Below, piece by piece: positions 1-11,245 of a DNA stretch of 64,000 nucleotides; within the stretch, counting starts at the first letter, position 1; every line of letters begins with the position of its first letter. A program made the position numbers and the translations under genes. The notes beneath the pieces were generated by a model. The model did no database searches. It saw only the letters and a program-made list of their open reading frames with translations, and had not been told where the DNA came from. This DNA is from Bugulina stolonifera (Eukaryota; Bryozoa; Gymnolaemata; Cheilostomatida; Bugulidae). The DNA lies in the NCBI GenBank assembly GCA_935421135.1, contig OW285196.1, positions 3,639,001 through 3,703,000 of the forward strand, written 5' to 3'.

Positions 1-299
1 AGAGCTGTGATTGGTCAACGGAACATAATTATTTGCACGTTCAGATATTTAAAATATATAACTGCATTTGAAAATTATTCAATAATTTATGATGTACGCG
101 CAAGCACATTTAAACATGGAAATGTAGATAATTGTTTGAACGTGTACATCTACATGTACATGTAGATATGCATGTAAGTATAGGTACAATGTACATACAG
201 GTACATTATATGCCTAGGCACATCTGAGCTTGACATCCTCTTGAATGGGAGATGTTACATAAATACTCTAGACATCCTGTTTAAACACTGCATTCATGA

Positions 300-600
300 A
301 CAGACAGTGAATACAATAATAAATTACATTCTGAAACAGTGCATATCAAACACCATGAATATATAATATTACACCACTGGCATTAAAATATAATACAATG
401 AATATACATGTACATCATGTACAATGCACATGAACGTAATATTAAACCCACTGTATCAAATACGATGAATATAATATTATCACACCAACTTGTATTAAAA
501 TAATATAATACATTGAGTACACATGTACCTAGTAATATTACACCCACTGGATCAAATACAATGAATAGAAGACACAGTGTTTAAACCTTGAGGTCACCAT
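300..600. repeat. AT-rich satellite-like repeat, cluster 1
   Basis: Tandem, diverged units of roughly 100-120 bases built from phrases such as 'ccactgtatcaaatacgatg' and 'acatgtacatcatgtacaat'. The same units recur at 12700-12786, 21831-22190 and, inverted, near 22420-22690. No coding potential is visible. The sequence before it (1-300) is AT-rich with TACATG runs and holds no gene that I can see. Confidence 0.7.
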
Positions 601-786
601 TACTCATCTGTATAATACACGTTAGCACAGATGTTTGTTTGAATTGAAACAAAAGATACAAGTGACTGTCATTCATTTAATAAACATGCGCAATTATTTT
701 AGAATATCGACCTTTATTCGAATACAGCTTCAAAAGACTATTTTTGGAATGCTACCACAAACAAGGTCCGTATTTTGATATATGGT

Positions 787-911
787 ATCATTCATTCACT
801 TCATTCATTCATTCATTCATTCATTCATTCATTCATTCATTCATTCATTCATTCATTCATTCATTCATTCATTCATTCATCCATTCATTCATTCATTCAT
901 TCATTCATTCA
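787..911. repeat. (CATT)n microsatellite
   Basis: About 30 tandem copies of CATT with one interruption (CCATT near 880). Open frames across it read as Ile-His-Ser-Phe repeats and are artefacts of the microsatellite. Shorter versions occur at the matching places of the paralogous segments (around 29785, and around 30060). Confidence 0.9.
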
Positions 912-1210
912 CCTGTCAGAAACAATGAAAGTGTATAAATTACTGTACTATCCCAATGAACAGCTACCAAGTAAGCAGTAATATCATTACTACAAGCAAT
1001 TACCTCAGTTACTACAATTGTCGGACCATCGAATGCGCCAATTAGCCATTGGCCTACAAGAATTACCCATTGATTCGTTTTTTCACAGAAAACCCTCAGA
1101 CTCATGAACTATCAGGAGGGAAAACTTGGACAGAATAGTTTAGGCATCTACAATATGTTAGTCGGGCGATGGATTGCGACGTCGCAATGCCACCATGTAA
1201 AACTGATTAA

Positions 1211-1231
1211 AGGGCTTATGCCATCTGTTTT
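1211..1231 (+). repeat. Kolobok left terminal inverted repeat
   Basis: Starts AGGGCTTATGCCATCTG directly after the TTAA at 1207-1210. It matches the right end (8274-8290, opposite strand) at most positions. A closer relative of this end, AGGGGTTATGACATCTG, occurs after another TTAA at 54341. Confidence 0.75.
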
Positions 1232-2665
1232 ATGTCCATATTCATACCAGACTTTGTTATTCAGGTTACCAATAATGGACTTGAAAGTCACAGAGTTGTG
1301 CTCTCTTGGCTACGTTGAATCGCGTGACGCTATTGGATGCTGATTCAAACGCAACTTGAAGATGAAGACGCAACAAGCCGCACGATAGCTTATATAGAAT
1401 TTTTCAATTTTTTGGTTGTTTTATAATAAATATTGTGCTTAGAATAAAACTATTTCAGGAGCATGTTATGCATTAATAAACAAAAACTTTTGCAACTTTT
1501 TAGATTTTTCTGTGTTGGTTTTCTTTTAGGCAGCATTATAGAGGGAGATAACTCTAAGAGCAGCAATTTATAGATGCGCTCGTAGCTGTAGTGTTGTGTG
1601 GTGACACGCATTTGTCGTCCACAGTTACAGTAGCCTTGTTTCCAATATATCTGTTTAGGTTTTTAGCTAAGTTTACTAGCAGCAGACTAAGGTTTGGCGC
1701 GCTTTAGTTATAACTAATAATTGTGCTGAAACGACTAGTTCATGTAATTGCGATTTTTATTATTCAATTTTAAATTCTTGTTTTTCGTGAGTTTAAACAA
1801 GGTAAATATGACTAGTAATCACTACTGTTAAATTGCATTTTGCTGTTCGTGTTGTTGATGATTATTGCATTTATATATAATATATCAGTAGAGTGTCAGT
1901 ATGAGTATTGAGTATCAGTCTATTATTATCAGTATCGAGTATCAGTATGAGTATTTTTATTTTACCACAACCATTTAGTTTTAGGTGTTGTTTGGATTTT
2001 GCCTGTTTTTATAATAAATAATGTAATTATTGTTTATTATAAGCAATAAAAAATGATGAATCATGATGTACTAATTATTTTATGTTATTTATATTTATTA
2101 AAAATTTTTATAAATAATCAATTATTGATAAATAAATAAATAAATGTTATTATATTATTAATAATAATCATAATAGATCATAATATTGCTATTATCTATT
2201 ATCTATGCAAATATATACTATTCTATAGCTTTCATCTATGTGATTGTCATGTGTGACATTACATCTACCTGGTATCATTTCTCATGTTTTGATTGATATC
2301 AAAGAAAGTTTAAAATAATGGGTGTAACAGTAGAGTATTAGTATGAGTATTTCAGTATTCAAAGGAAGATGTTTCATGTTTGTTAGCATTTGACTGAATT
2401 ATTTACTGCTTGCAACCAGGTAAGTTCATGGCAAGGTTGAAGTGTAAGATTCAGCCATGATTGACTCATTTCAGCAAAATCAGCTATGAACTAAATGACA
2501 TTGTTATCACTCTCTGCTAGGTTGTTTGTTGGTTACACCTACAACACATTAGCAGGTAAATTCAAATTGTTAGTTACAATGTTAGCTTGCAAAAAGCGTG
2601 TTTGTATAATGATGGAATGCTAGCTCTACTACATATTGATTTTCCCTTTGGTATTGTAGTGCAAC
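1232..2665. other. Kolobok 5' non-coding region
   Basis: About 1.4 kb of AT-rich sequence between the left terminus and the transposase ATG. It contains a short run of degenerate GAGTATCAGTAT-type repeats (about 1885-1950). No coding exon was recognised. It presumably holds promoter and 5' leader; a spliced leader cannot be excluded. Confidence 0.5.
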
Positions 2666-5600
2666 ATGGGTAGATGTGTAGTGCCAATGTGTGACAACAG
2701 CACTAAGACACCAAGTGCTCATTGGTCACTACACACTATTCCTAAGGATCCAGCAACTAATAGAAAGTGGAGAATGTGGCTTGCCTTAAATAGAAAGATA
2801 AATCCTGATGCTCTGACTGATAGATCTTTCGTCGTGTGTACAGAGCATTTCCCTATTACTGACATCAATAACATCGCTCACGAGCTGGACAACCTGAAGC
2901 AAGGTCATCAAACAAGGTTAGTTATGCACACAGAAAAGGTCAGAATACATGCATTGAGCAAATTTTCTATTTGACACAAAAAAACATATAGCCAACAACT
3001 AGCAAGTGAATTGTTTATTATCACCTGGTAATTTTCCGTGTATATCACGTTCGAAGCTGTGTAGATTACATTTGGAAGAACACAACTTACAAATGATTAC
3101 TTTTGATTAATTAATTTAACTGATTAAATAAAAAACTAGTTGACAATTTTGGGATTTTGAACTGTCTTTTTTCGAACAGTCACAAATTGAATGCTATGTT
3201 GTTGTACTTTCTGTAGATTCACATTAGTCAAGGGTGCTATTCCCCAGTTTATCCATGGCAAGCCACTACGTGAACAAGCTGCTCAGAAGGGACTATCTAC
3301 AGCCCCTCACTCCCAAGGTAGTTATCTCATCTAATCAAATCACACAATGGTGTCTAAAGTATATAAAGGTTCAATCAGCTAGCTTTTTTGTGTTTATTAT
3401 AGGTTGGTTGCCATCTGAGCCTTGTAGCGACAGCGAAGAGGAAGAGGATGTGGAAGAAGTCGAGTATCTAGAAGAGGTGATTGATGAAACTGGAGATGGC
3501 ATTGATCTGGAAGAAAGCCAAGAAGATGAAGAGTGTGAGATGTAAGCGCTACAAAATCAATTCTTTCTATATGTTATGATGTATTGATATTTTCTCAGAT
3601 GTTACTGTACTGTCTAACACAATTGCTAATATGATGTTGAAATTTGTAGTTTGGATGAGAGAGTTTGTTTAGTGCCAATCTCCAAGTTGTTGATGCTCCT
3701 AACTATTTGCTGGCTATGCAGAAAAGGTTTGTCACGCGTATTTTTAACAACTTTTAACAACAAATTTTATTGACTGCAGTCTGTTTTAGTGACATATTTT
3801 GTCCCATTCTCAAACCCCATCCTTCCCCAACGGAAATTACCACCATAATTATACCATCCGCATCATATTTTTCTACAATGACCATGTGTTCAAATTTATT
3901 CAGATATCATCAAGGAGAAGGTGAAGTTGGGAGTTACGGGTGCTGTCGTGTCGATGACCTATAACTGTGGCTGTGGCGCAAGAACGTTCTGGTCATCGAA
4001 TGATGCAGAGAAGTCATACCATCAGACCAATGTACTCTTCAGTAGTGCTCTGCTCTTCTCTGGTGCTGTGATCACACAGGTTTTGAGGTTAGTGAGTTTT
4101 AATATTTGAAACCAGCATTCGCATTTCGTAGATGATGAAATACCAGCGATTAAAATTATATCAATCTTGTCGGAGTTGGTTACTAGCTGTTCTTGGTATT
4201 TATAGAAATTGTTATGTATTTAATGCATGCATCTGTTTGTTTCGTTTAGAGTATTTTCAGTCCTTAGGTGCTGCGTGCCCTCATACAGATCTGTTATGAG
4301 GCACCAGAAGAAGTTTCTTTTTCAAGCAGTGAACTACCTCTACCTGAAGAAGCAGAGCGATGAGCTAGCGGAGAGTGCGGCATCAACGCCTATTATTGGG
4401 GGAGATGGAAGGTGAGTTTAGCATTGTGATGTAACAAACTGGTTATACTTCATTACTCATTAGATCAATGTCTAGTACCGGAGACCATAATTCTCATTCT
4501 TATGTTTACAGATGTGACAGTATGGGATTCAGTGCTCACTACATGTCTTATGGGTTCTTCGATCTTCAGAGGAAGAAGATTATTCTTCTGAAACTGTTGT
4601 CGGTAAGTTTCGTTTAAAAATTACCTGCAGTTGCGTGTATCTGAGTACCTAGGCTAGCTGTTTAATATGCTTGTTAGATAACCATGAATTCTAGCAACCC
4701 TGTCTCTAGATGTGTGTATGCAGGTATTCATGCTGCAACCAGATGTGTTGCCACCAATGCCAATCGTTGCACAATTTGCATTGAACTTCGCATGGCTACC
4801 CAATGTCTTTATTTGTGTAGAGAACCCAGACTGGGAACAAGAGTGGAGCCATGGAGAAAGCTGCTTTTATTGATGGAATCTCTGAGCTGAAGGAAGTGAT
4901 GCCAATTAAACATGTTGTCACTGACAGGCATCCAGGTATTAATAAATACATGGTGAAGGAGCAGCCAGAGCCCAGAGTACCGCTGTACTTTGATTGCTGG
5001 CATGTTGTTAAAGGTAACCACTCTATCTTTATACTTTACACATGGGCGCAACAGTCGTTGTCGTTAGAAGGCTTTGCGTTTTCTGTATGTGCACTCTAAA
5101 TAAAAAAGATTGGGTATTTTACTATTTCAGGCATTGAGAAGAAACTTGTGGCACTGTCCAGGCTCCCAGAGTGTGAAGGCATTAGTGAGAGAATCCCGAG
5201 CATTAAGAACAGGCTCTACAAGATGGCAGGACGAACCGAGCTAGACTCAAGTTATGCCATGCGAATGCATGAGCAGTTGAAGGGCATGCTGAGGCATTTG
5301 CAGGGCATACACCAGCATCCTGGAAACTCATGGTACCACTCTTGTGGCCATGAGATGCCATACAAAGGAATTCCACTAGATGCTGGTAAATATTTCAGTT
5401 GCAAATTATTTTTATTAGTCGGTGCGATCGCTCAACTTTCGTGAGCATGTGGTTATCACTCATGACATAATATTTCAATTATAATTTGCGCAATAAGTAG
5501 CAACACCATAACATTTGTTTCAACTATTATAATTTGTGTACCACAGGTTCAAGGAGCTTCAGTGAAGTGTCGAAGCTGCTGATCAAGAAGGAGAAGGACA

Positions 5601-6429
5601 TCTGCCGAATGAGTGCCGAGGGCCAAACCTACATCTGTGAGGCGTGGCACGCGTTGATTTTGTATTTTGCACCCAAGCATATTCACTATAATAGCTACAA
5701 TGGAATGCTTGCACGGTATGACATACTAATTACTAAACCATCTCATGACATAGTTTTTGCTACCCTTCCACCCTTTTGCCTTATTCTCTGCTAACCTATT
5801 GTAGTTAGAGAACATTGATTTATTTATTTATAATCACCCTGGTTCCTACAACAGACAATGTGAACCCTTGTTTTATCAATTTTAGACTCCAACTTTGTGC
5901 TATGCCCTTCAACGAAAATTCGAGCAGACCTGTAGCGAAAACCAACAGCCAGGAGATCCAATACAATTACTCCTTCAGGAAGTACAAAGGAGGGAAAGCT
6001 TCAGTGAAACCTCTAAAAGTTCATAATAGTTATGGTTAGTAGCTAGACACATACAGTGTACATGTAGGCCTATATTTATATAAACAAAGACCCAACATGT
6101 ATTCTCCAATCAACAACAATAGCAGGCCATATAAATTCGACAATTTTGACAGTCAAAGTGTATCTGCAATACTACGAGTACAATTATTGAGTATATTTTA
6201 TTGAAGAGCCGGTTTGTTAGAAGGGCATAATATTATGTAATGGTATGTTATACTTGCAGATTACATAACTGAACTTCAAGAGGTTGTCCTGAAGCTGATG
6301 AATGATGAACAGTTTGTACTTCAGACGACACTTCCTGAACCGCCTCCTAGTATGACAGATGCACTCAGCGTGGCGAAAGATAAGAATGCGGCCATTGAAC
6401 ATCATGAGGCTCGGTTCTCCTTTATGTGA
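2666..6429 (+). CDS. Kolobok transposase with N-terminal THAP zinc finger (12 exons, 646 aa)
   Basis: Proposed exons: 2666-2916, 3217-3317, 3403-3541, 3650-3726, 3904-4087, 4250-4411, 4512-4602, 4821-5013, 5131-5385, 5547-5715, 5886-6034, 6260-6429. Every junction is GT-AG, phases agree, and the joined length is 1,941 bases with no internal stop. Residues 1-85 are a THAP C2CH finger: C4, C9, then VVCTEHF with C58 and H61. An acidic linker follows (about 120-160). Residues 303-309 read GDGRCDS, a motif typical of this THAP-transposase family. Candidate catalytic residues are D370 in VTDRHPG, D393 in YFDCWH and E516 in CEAWHAL. It should bind the element's termini and catalyse DNA cleavage and joining in the nucleus. 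The start is the only ATG that opens the THAP motif. Family assignment is strong; the DDE residue assignment is inference. Confidence 0.87.
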
Positions 6430-6465
6430 TGTGATGTGATGTAAAGGTTAGTGGTTTTTTTAGTA

Positions 6466-6595
6466 GGTAGAGATGTGCGTTGGCATGAGTAGGTGGGATG
6501 CCCGCCGCTCTACCTGACCTCTAACTAGTTTTTTGAAAATTTTAGCGGGTAGAGATGTGCGTTGGCATGAGTAGGTGCGATGCCCGCCTCTCTAC
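6466..6595. repeat. Pair of hairpin-forming direct repeats after the transposase stop
   Basis: Two copies (6466-6514 and 6548-6595) of a block of about 48 bases containing GAGATGTGCGTTGGCATGAG. Each copy begins GGTAGAG or GGGTAGAG and ends in the complementary CTCTACC or CTCTAC, so each can fold into its own stem. They lie 40-170 bases after the stop codon. They might be a 3'-end signal or subterminal transposase sites; the function is unknown. Confidence 0.6.
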
Positions 6596-7419
6596 TTTGC
6601 AGGGGAGTAATGGCTGCCAAACCTTCACGTGGTACTCCCTGTAAGTAGCAATCCCAGAAACTCTGACTTGCGAAACTAATTGGTGCCAAAAAACATGTAT
6701 TCTAGCATATGCTGTATTGCTTACCCATTTGAATAACGCCATGTTAATTGCTCCTGTAACATAAAACTAACTGTCATACACAACATAGAACGACAGTTCA
6801 CCTAATTTGGACATAGCTGTGCTGAGTAGGTGCAACTCCTACGGAGCCCAAACTCCATGTTAGCATCAACACAGAATGTCAACATTTTCATGTATTCGGC
6901 AGTAATTATCCAGTTTGTTACCAAGGTCAGAGCTGAAGCATATATAGTTGAAGCAAACAATGCATTTGTAACAAACATACATCGACATACACTACAGATA
7001 TAAAACATGCCACCACAATAAGTTTTGACTACAGGGCCTACTTTGCAACTGACAATCCCTATTTGCTACAACAAAGTATGGCAACAGTAGTGTTAGTGAC
7101 TACTAGAGGTCTGATGAAACCTCGTGGGAATTGCACCCACCTAACACATTTAGTCCATACAGAGTTAGTGGAACAGCAAGTTTGTAAGAATCTATCACTA
7201 GAAGAATAAATATGTTAGGGAATAACATAATCATTAGTGTCAACACCACGCATGAATTTAAAACATAAATGAACAATATGAAGTTGCCACACAGTATGAA
7301 CTTGACATCGCATTCATTTTCAATTAGATCAATGGTTTTAGCAAGGTTTGAACAGCACTCTTTGAGCAATAGTTGGCGGCCCTGACAAGGGCCATTGGGT
7401 TAAGATTCAGCAACTGAGA
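6596..7419. other. Kolobok spacer between the convergent genes
   Basis: Non-coding as far as I can see. The open frames here are short, carry no recognisable domain and have no good splice context. It separates the 3' ends of the two convergent genes. Confidence 0.45.
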
Positions 7420-8085
7420 TCACATGAACAATCGCTCAAGATCTGGGTCAAAGTCATCAGCATAGTGGAAGCCTTCATAAGTCTCTTGAGCATTTTTAGG
7501 AAAAGCGTGTCTGATTGCAAACACCACACATGCAGGAATAACTTTCCTGATATGCTTTCCTAAATACCCAAATGTCCACCTGATAAACTCACGATATGCT
7601 AGATATCTGAGCAACCGGTTTTCATTACGAAACCTCAAGCTACCCTGACCATAGTCAGCCCGGTATCTGCGTGCTGCGTTGTACAAGTTTCGTTGGTAGA
7701 GACACAATGCCCAGAATGCGTGGTGATGAGTCACACAGTTGTAGTGATTCACGGGTACCCCAAAATCAATTGCTTGACCAGGAGGAGCCTCTTTCAACAG
7801 CGATCTGACCTGCTCACCAACATCTGGGTCATTGCTATCTCTGCAACAAACGCACTCTGCAGCCCACATCTCACGACTAACATGGCAGTTTCCACACTGA
7901 CACCAATCGCCTTCACGAGTTCGATGCCCAGCTCTCTCCCTTGCATCATCTTGCTCTTCAATCTGTAGTGCTGCAAACTCTTCATCAGTATACCGTGGGT
8001 CCAAACCATAGCCTTCCGATGAAGTGTCACTTGCATCCATTCGATTGTGAGTTAACTGATCACCGCTGTCTTGACAATCAGCCAT
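7420..8085 (-). CDS. P2X7 'ballast'-like domain protein of the Kolobok element (221 aa)
   Basis: Single-exon frame from the ATG at 8085 (MADCQDSGDQ...) to a stop at 7420. The upstream in-frame extension lacks an ATG. The first 60 residues are acidic and low in complexity. The rest matches the zinc-cysteine 'ballast' domain known from the cytosolic C-terminus of P2X7 receptors: WCQCGNCHVS near residue 85, CVCCRDSNDPDV, NHYNCVTHHHAFWALCL, and an Arg-rich block with YLAYREFIRWTFGYLGK and VIPACVV. There are no transmembrane segments, so it is not a receptor. It lies inside the transposon, converging on the transposase, so it is inferred to be the element's second gene; its role in transposition is unknown. 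Domain recognition is by motif. Confidence 0.8.
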   Translation of the reverse strand: MADCQDSGDQLTHNRMDASDTSSEGYGLDPRYTDEEFAALQIEEQDDARERAGHRTREGDWCQCGNCHVSREMWAAECVCCRDSNDPDVGEQVRSLLKEAPPGQAIDFGVPVNHYNCVTHHHAFWALCLYQRNLYNAARRYRADYGQGSLRFRNENRLLRYLAYREFIRWTFGYLGKHIRKVIPACVVFAIRHAFPKNAQETYEGFHYADDFDPDLERLFM

Positions 8086-8269
8086 TTCTTGTATGAACAC
8101 GTTGCCTCGTTTTCGCCAACACAGCTGCTCCAATTATAACTTGTGCGTTACTAAGCCAACGATTAGTTCCTCACAGCGAACCCGATTAAAAATAGATGGT
8201 TTTCTACTGTTTTCGCTCGTTGCTAATATACAGCGTGAGACAACTCCGAGTTGCGTAATTTTGCGCGTC

Positions 8270-8290
8270 AAATCACGTGTCACAACCACT
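8270..8290 (-). repeat. Kolobok right terminal inverted repeat
   Basis: Reads AGTGGTTGTGACACGTG inward on the minus strand and abuts TTAA at 8291-8294. It pairs imperfectly with the left end. Confidence 0.72.
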
Positions 8291-8534
8291 TTAATACATA
8301 ATAATTCGGCTCTTGGCCTTGTATGGAAAGAAAAAATTGCTAAATTTCAGCATGGATGCATAAAGAATCTACTTACAGTCAAAGTAATGAGGCAGATTGA
8401 TAAGAAAGATTGTTTGGCTCATTAAATATTATTTTTGAGTCAAAACGGTTGAATAATGGTTTAAAATATGGCTTATTATTGCAATCCGTGCATCAACAAG
8501 TGGTACTATTGGACTGTAGCAAGGCTGCAATATC

Positions 8535-8590
8535 ACTGGGACCCAAAACCTCTAGCGCAGGCACTCTAACCAATTGACCTCTTGAATGTC
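8535..8590 (-). repeat. tRNA-derived SINE-like fragment (copy in segment 1)
   Basis: On the minus strand it reads CAATTGGTTAGAG (A-box-like) and, about 30 bases on, a TTTTGGGTCCCAG block (degenerate B-box). It is too short and lacks stems for a tRNA gene. Sister copies are at 29160-29233 (+) and 30625-30690 (-), at equivalent positions of the duplicated segments. Confidence 0.45.
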
Positions 8591-9296
8591 CCTAAATTTA
8601 AGTCATCATATTTTCACCATCGAACCAAAGAATTTATAATTAAGTTTAATAAAATAATGAAACGTATTGTTACGTGTAACAGTATGTTGCAGACTATGCA
8701 ACTATGCGTGAATAAATTAATGCATAGGGGTTTATAGCAATAATACTACTTGACTATAGTTCTCTCTACAATATGCATGCAATTTGTATACTACATATTA
8801 TTTAGAGTATTTGAATAAAAGTCTCACACAATTTCACACTAACGTTTAATCGATAATTATTCTTGGAGAGGTTTACAGTCATGTTTCCAAAGTCACGTAC
8901 ATGTACACGTATGTACATGTGTATGTTTAACATTCATGTGCTGTTTGATCTGACATACAGTAGTTAATGGATTATTTGTGTACTTACAGTTTGCTAGCAG
9001 TCTTACGCTACATCCTGTTTGTAGGATTTTAATTATTCTCACCCAGTTCTTTACTACAATGTAGGTTCAAGAGTTTAAAGTGAATTATTCCTATTCAAAT
9101 GGTGCTGCAAAAGGAGCTGCATTGTGTTCAACATAAATAGCCTAAATTCTGACATAGATCTACAAATAAAACAGAAACAGGATGTAGATGTGACCCATGT
9201 AAGCATTTCGACTCGCATTGTATTTCATTTGTATGTGAGGCGCTTTAGAGAAAGGCAGATAGCTCTAGGAAACTTCTTGCAATCTCCGACAGTATT
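8591..9296. other. Upstream region of sulfotransferase copy 1
   Basis: About 700 bases with no coding exon seen, collinear with 30690-31414 and, inverted, with 26936-29160 (interrupted there by a foldback element). Conserved blocks such as 'gtttaatcgata' and the TACATGTACACGTATG run are shared by all copies. It presumably contains the promoter. Confidence 0.5.
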
Positions 9297-11245
9297 ATGA
9301 GTATGTCATTTCATTTTAAATTGAAAGCACCAGTTGCACTACTTCTGCTGTTTACACTATTTTTTGTTGTGTTGGAATGGGACAGGCATAATTAATTAGC
9401 TGATCTAAAAGAAGGAACACTTCATGATTTACCATCCAATGATCATCCGGCATTCGATATCAATGAAGGAAATGGGATAATTAAAGAGAGAATATTTAAT
9501 CGGGTGAACAAGGTAAGACAATTCTGCATTGTTAACAGAGAGGAGCTAATAAAGACTTACCCTAACTACGAACTGCATAAGGAGACCTTATTAAATAGGA
9601 AGGTGTGGATAATTCCACCACATCAACGACTATTCTACTGTTCAGCAGCGACTTACGGCAGCAGTGAGAGCACCACAAGAAAACTTCCTGTTTTGAGAGA
9701 ATTTGTAATCAGTAGGAATCATGGAGACCTCCAGGAGTGAGTATGAGTTTATAATAAAACATGTGAATAGTAAGTGTAGTACTCTTTTCTCCTTGAACAT
9801 TGTTGTACTTTATCTTTCACATACTACAGGAAAAATATACAATTTATGAGCCAACTGTGTATGTGTAAGACTGAAGCCTAACAAAGGTTACTTAAATTCA
9901 AAATATATTACTACCAGAAATCTTGTTTAATCGTTGACTGTACGTATAACACCAGCATATCTAACGCACATGTATTTACAATTTCTAATGAGCGAAATAT
10001 TTTTGCAAAACATTTGGTGTATGCACAAATAAGGCAGGCAATGACATTTTATTTGTTTCAGTCTAGCTACAGATTTTCCCGAAATGCACTCAGCCTTGGG
10101 AACGTTTAACAAAAACATAACAGAGATTTTAGACAAGTTCTATCCTGACACCAGACTCATGGTTGTACGTAACCCTTGGCAAAAATTAGTGTCTGTATAC
10201 CTTCACAGATTCTGGAGAAAGAAAGATGACATAAAGGTACACCATGAACATACTATATTAGTGCATTTCTGGCTACATTGTAGCATGCACACCTACTGCA
10301 AAACATCGCTAAATGTAAATCAAATTGATGGGTATATTGTTGGAACTCAGTCTTCTCTAAACAGCAAAATCTTATGTTGTCTACAATGCCCATCAACTAC
10401 AATAGAGTGTTTTGATTTCATGTGCTTGTAAGTGCAACCTATGGATTTCCACAAATAATTATGTATAACTTCTGGTTTGTGCAGTGTAAAAGTACTAATT
10501 AATGATGGCTTATGTACTTTTTAGAACCTATGCTATGGTTGGAGAAGTTGTGAACACCTGTCTCACACTGAGTTTACTTTTGAAAAGTTTATAGACTGTC
10601 TTCTGCAAAAACCGAGTGACATATTGTACGGGACAGACACTCACCCCACCCTATCATTATGCGCAATGTGCCGCATGGACTACAATATGATCAGTAAGTA
10701 GTGTCAACAATTAATAGCCCTATATCTTACAATTGAAATTAAAATTCTTTGTCTCCGATTATACAATGGTGCAACTAGTAATAATAGTTGAAAATCCTAA
10801 TAAGCGCTTAAAATAATGGCAGATTTTAGTCTATACTAGATGTAGGTTGCTGTAGTTACCGAATGCTGTCCTTTTAACTAAGGTAGTTACGCATTAATGT
10901 GCACAACAAATAGTATAAAGTGCTGTACATCTAATTGCTGGCAGGGCTGGCAGTGCACAGCAGCAGTCAGCATCTCTGCTCGCCTGTAATATGAGTTCTC
11001 ATTGAAGTCACACTCTCATTGCAGTAAAATTTGAGGAACTGGACAAGACTACAGGCTATCCAATGAATCAGCTGGAATTAGAGGTCAATGCAAGGCAGTT
11101 ACATGATCAACACGAACCAATGAGATACAGGAACAGATACAGTGACTATTACCTGCAGGTGCCCCCTCAACAGATTCACCAGCTCCAGAAAGTGTATAGA
11201 GAGGACATTGAGCTGTTTGACTACCCAAATACTCCATTTGATTAA
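9297..11245 (+). pseudogene. Carbohydrate sulfotransferase-like gene, copy 1 (one nonsense codon)
   Basis: Four exons match copy 3 in position and exact length: 9297-9736 (440), 10062-10236 (175), 10525-10693 (169), 11025-11245 (221), all with GT-AG junctions. Family: Golgi type II membrane sulfotransferases of the HNK-1/chondroitin type, which transfer sulfate from PAPS to glycans. Visible features are a short cytosolic tail, a hydrophobic anchor, LFYCSAATYGSS (5'-phosphosulfate-loop-like) and VVRNPWQKLVSVY (3'-phosphate-binding motif). Codon 33 is TAA (9393-9395) where copy 3 has AAA, just after the membrane anchor. All other exons are open, so this is a very young pseudogene, an allele, or a sequencing error at one base. 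The tail ends DIELFDYPNTPFD, as in the other copies. Confidence 0.75.

Larger units (their letters stand above)
1211..8290 (+). mobile_element. Kolobok-type DNA transposon, apparently complete
   Basis: Seen directly: the element is bounded by TTAA on both sides (1207-1210 and 8291-8294). A paralogous copy of the flanking DNA at about 30360-30400 reads straight through a single TTAA (30387-30390), so the inserted segment is exactly 7,080 bases. Its termini are imperfect inverted repeats, AGGGCTTATGCCATCTG at the left against AGTGGTTGTGACACGTG read inward from the right. Family knowledge: Kolobok elements use TTAA target duplications, carry THAP-domain transposases, and often have a second gene. 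Both genes are here: a 12-exon transposase on + and a P2X7-like domain gene on -. The open 646-codon transposase suggests a recent, possibly still active, insertion. piggyBac also uses TTAA, but the transposase here is the THAP type. Confidence 0.88.

Noticed and set aside
744..981. Ile-His-Ser-Phe repeat proteins
   Set aside because: Translation of the CATT microsatellite.
4684..4820. Additional coding exon of the Kolobok transposase
   Set aside because: An open frame exists, but the phase-0 junction 4602/4821 already joins conserved sequence and the stretch lacks a matching acceptor-donor pair.
1211..8290. piggyBac assignment from the TTAA duplication
   Set aside because: The transposase has a THAP finger and the TDRHP / DCWH / EAWH pattern rather than piggyBac-type motifs.
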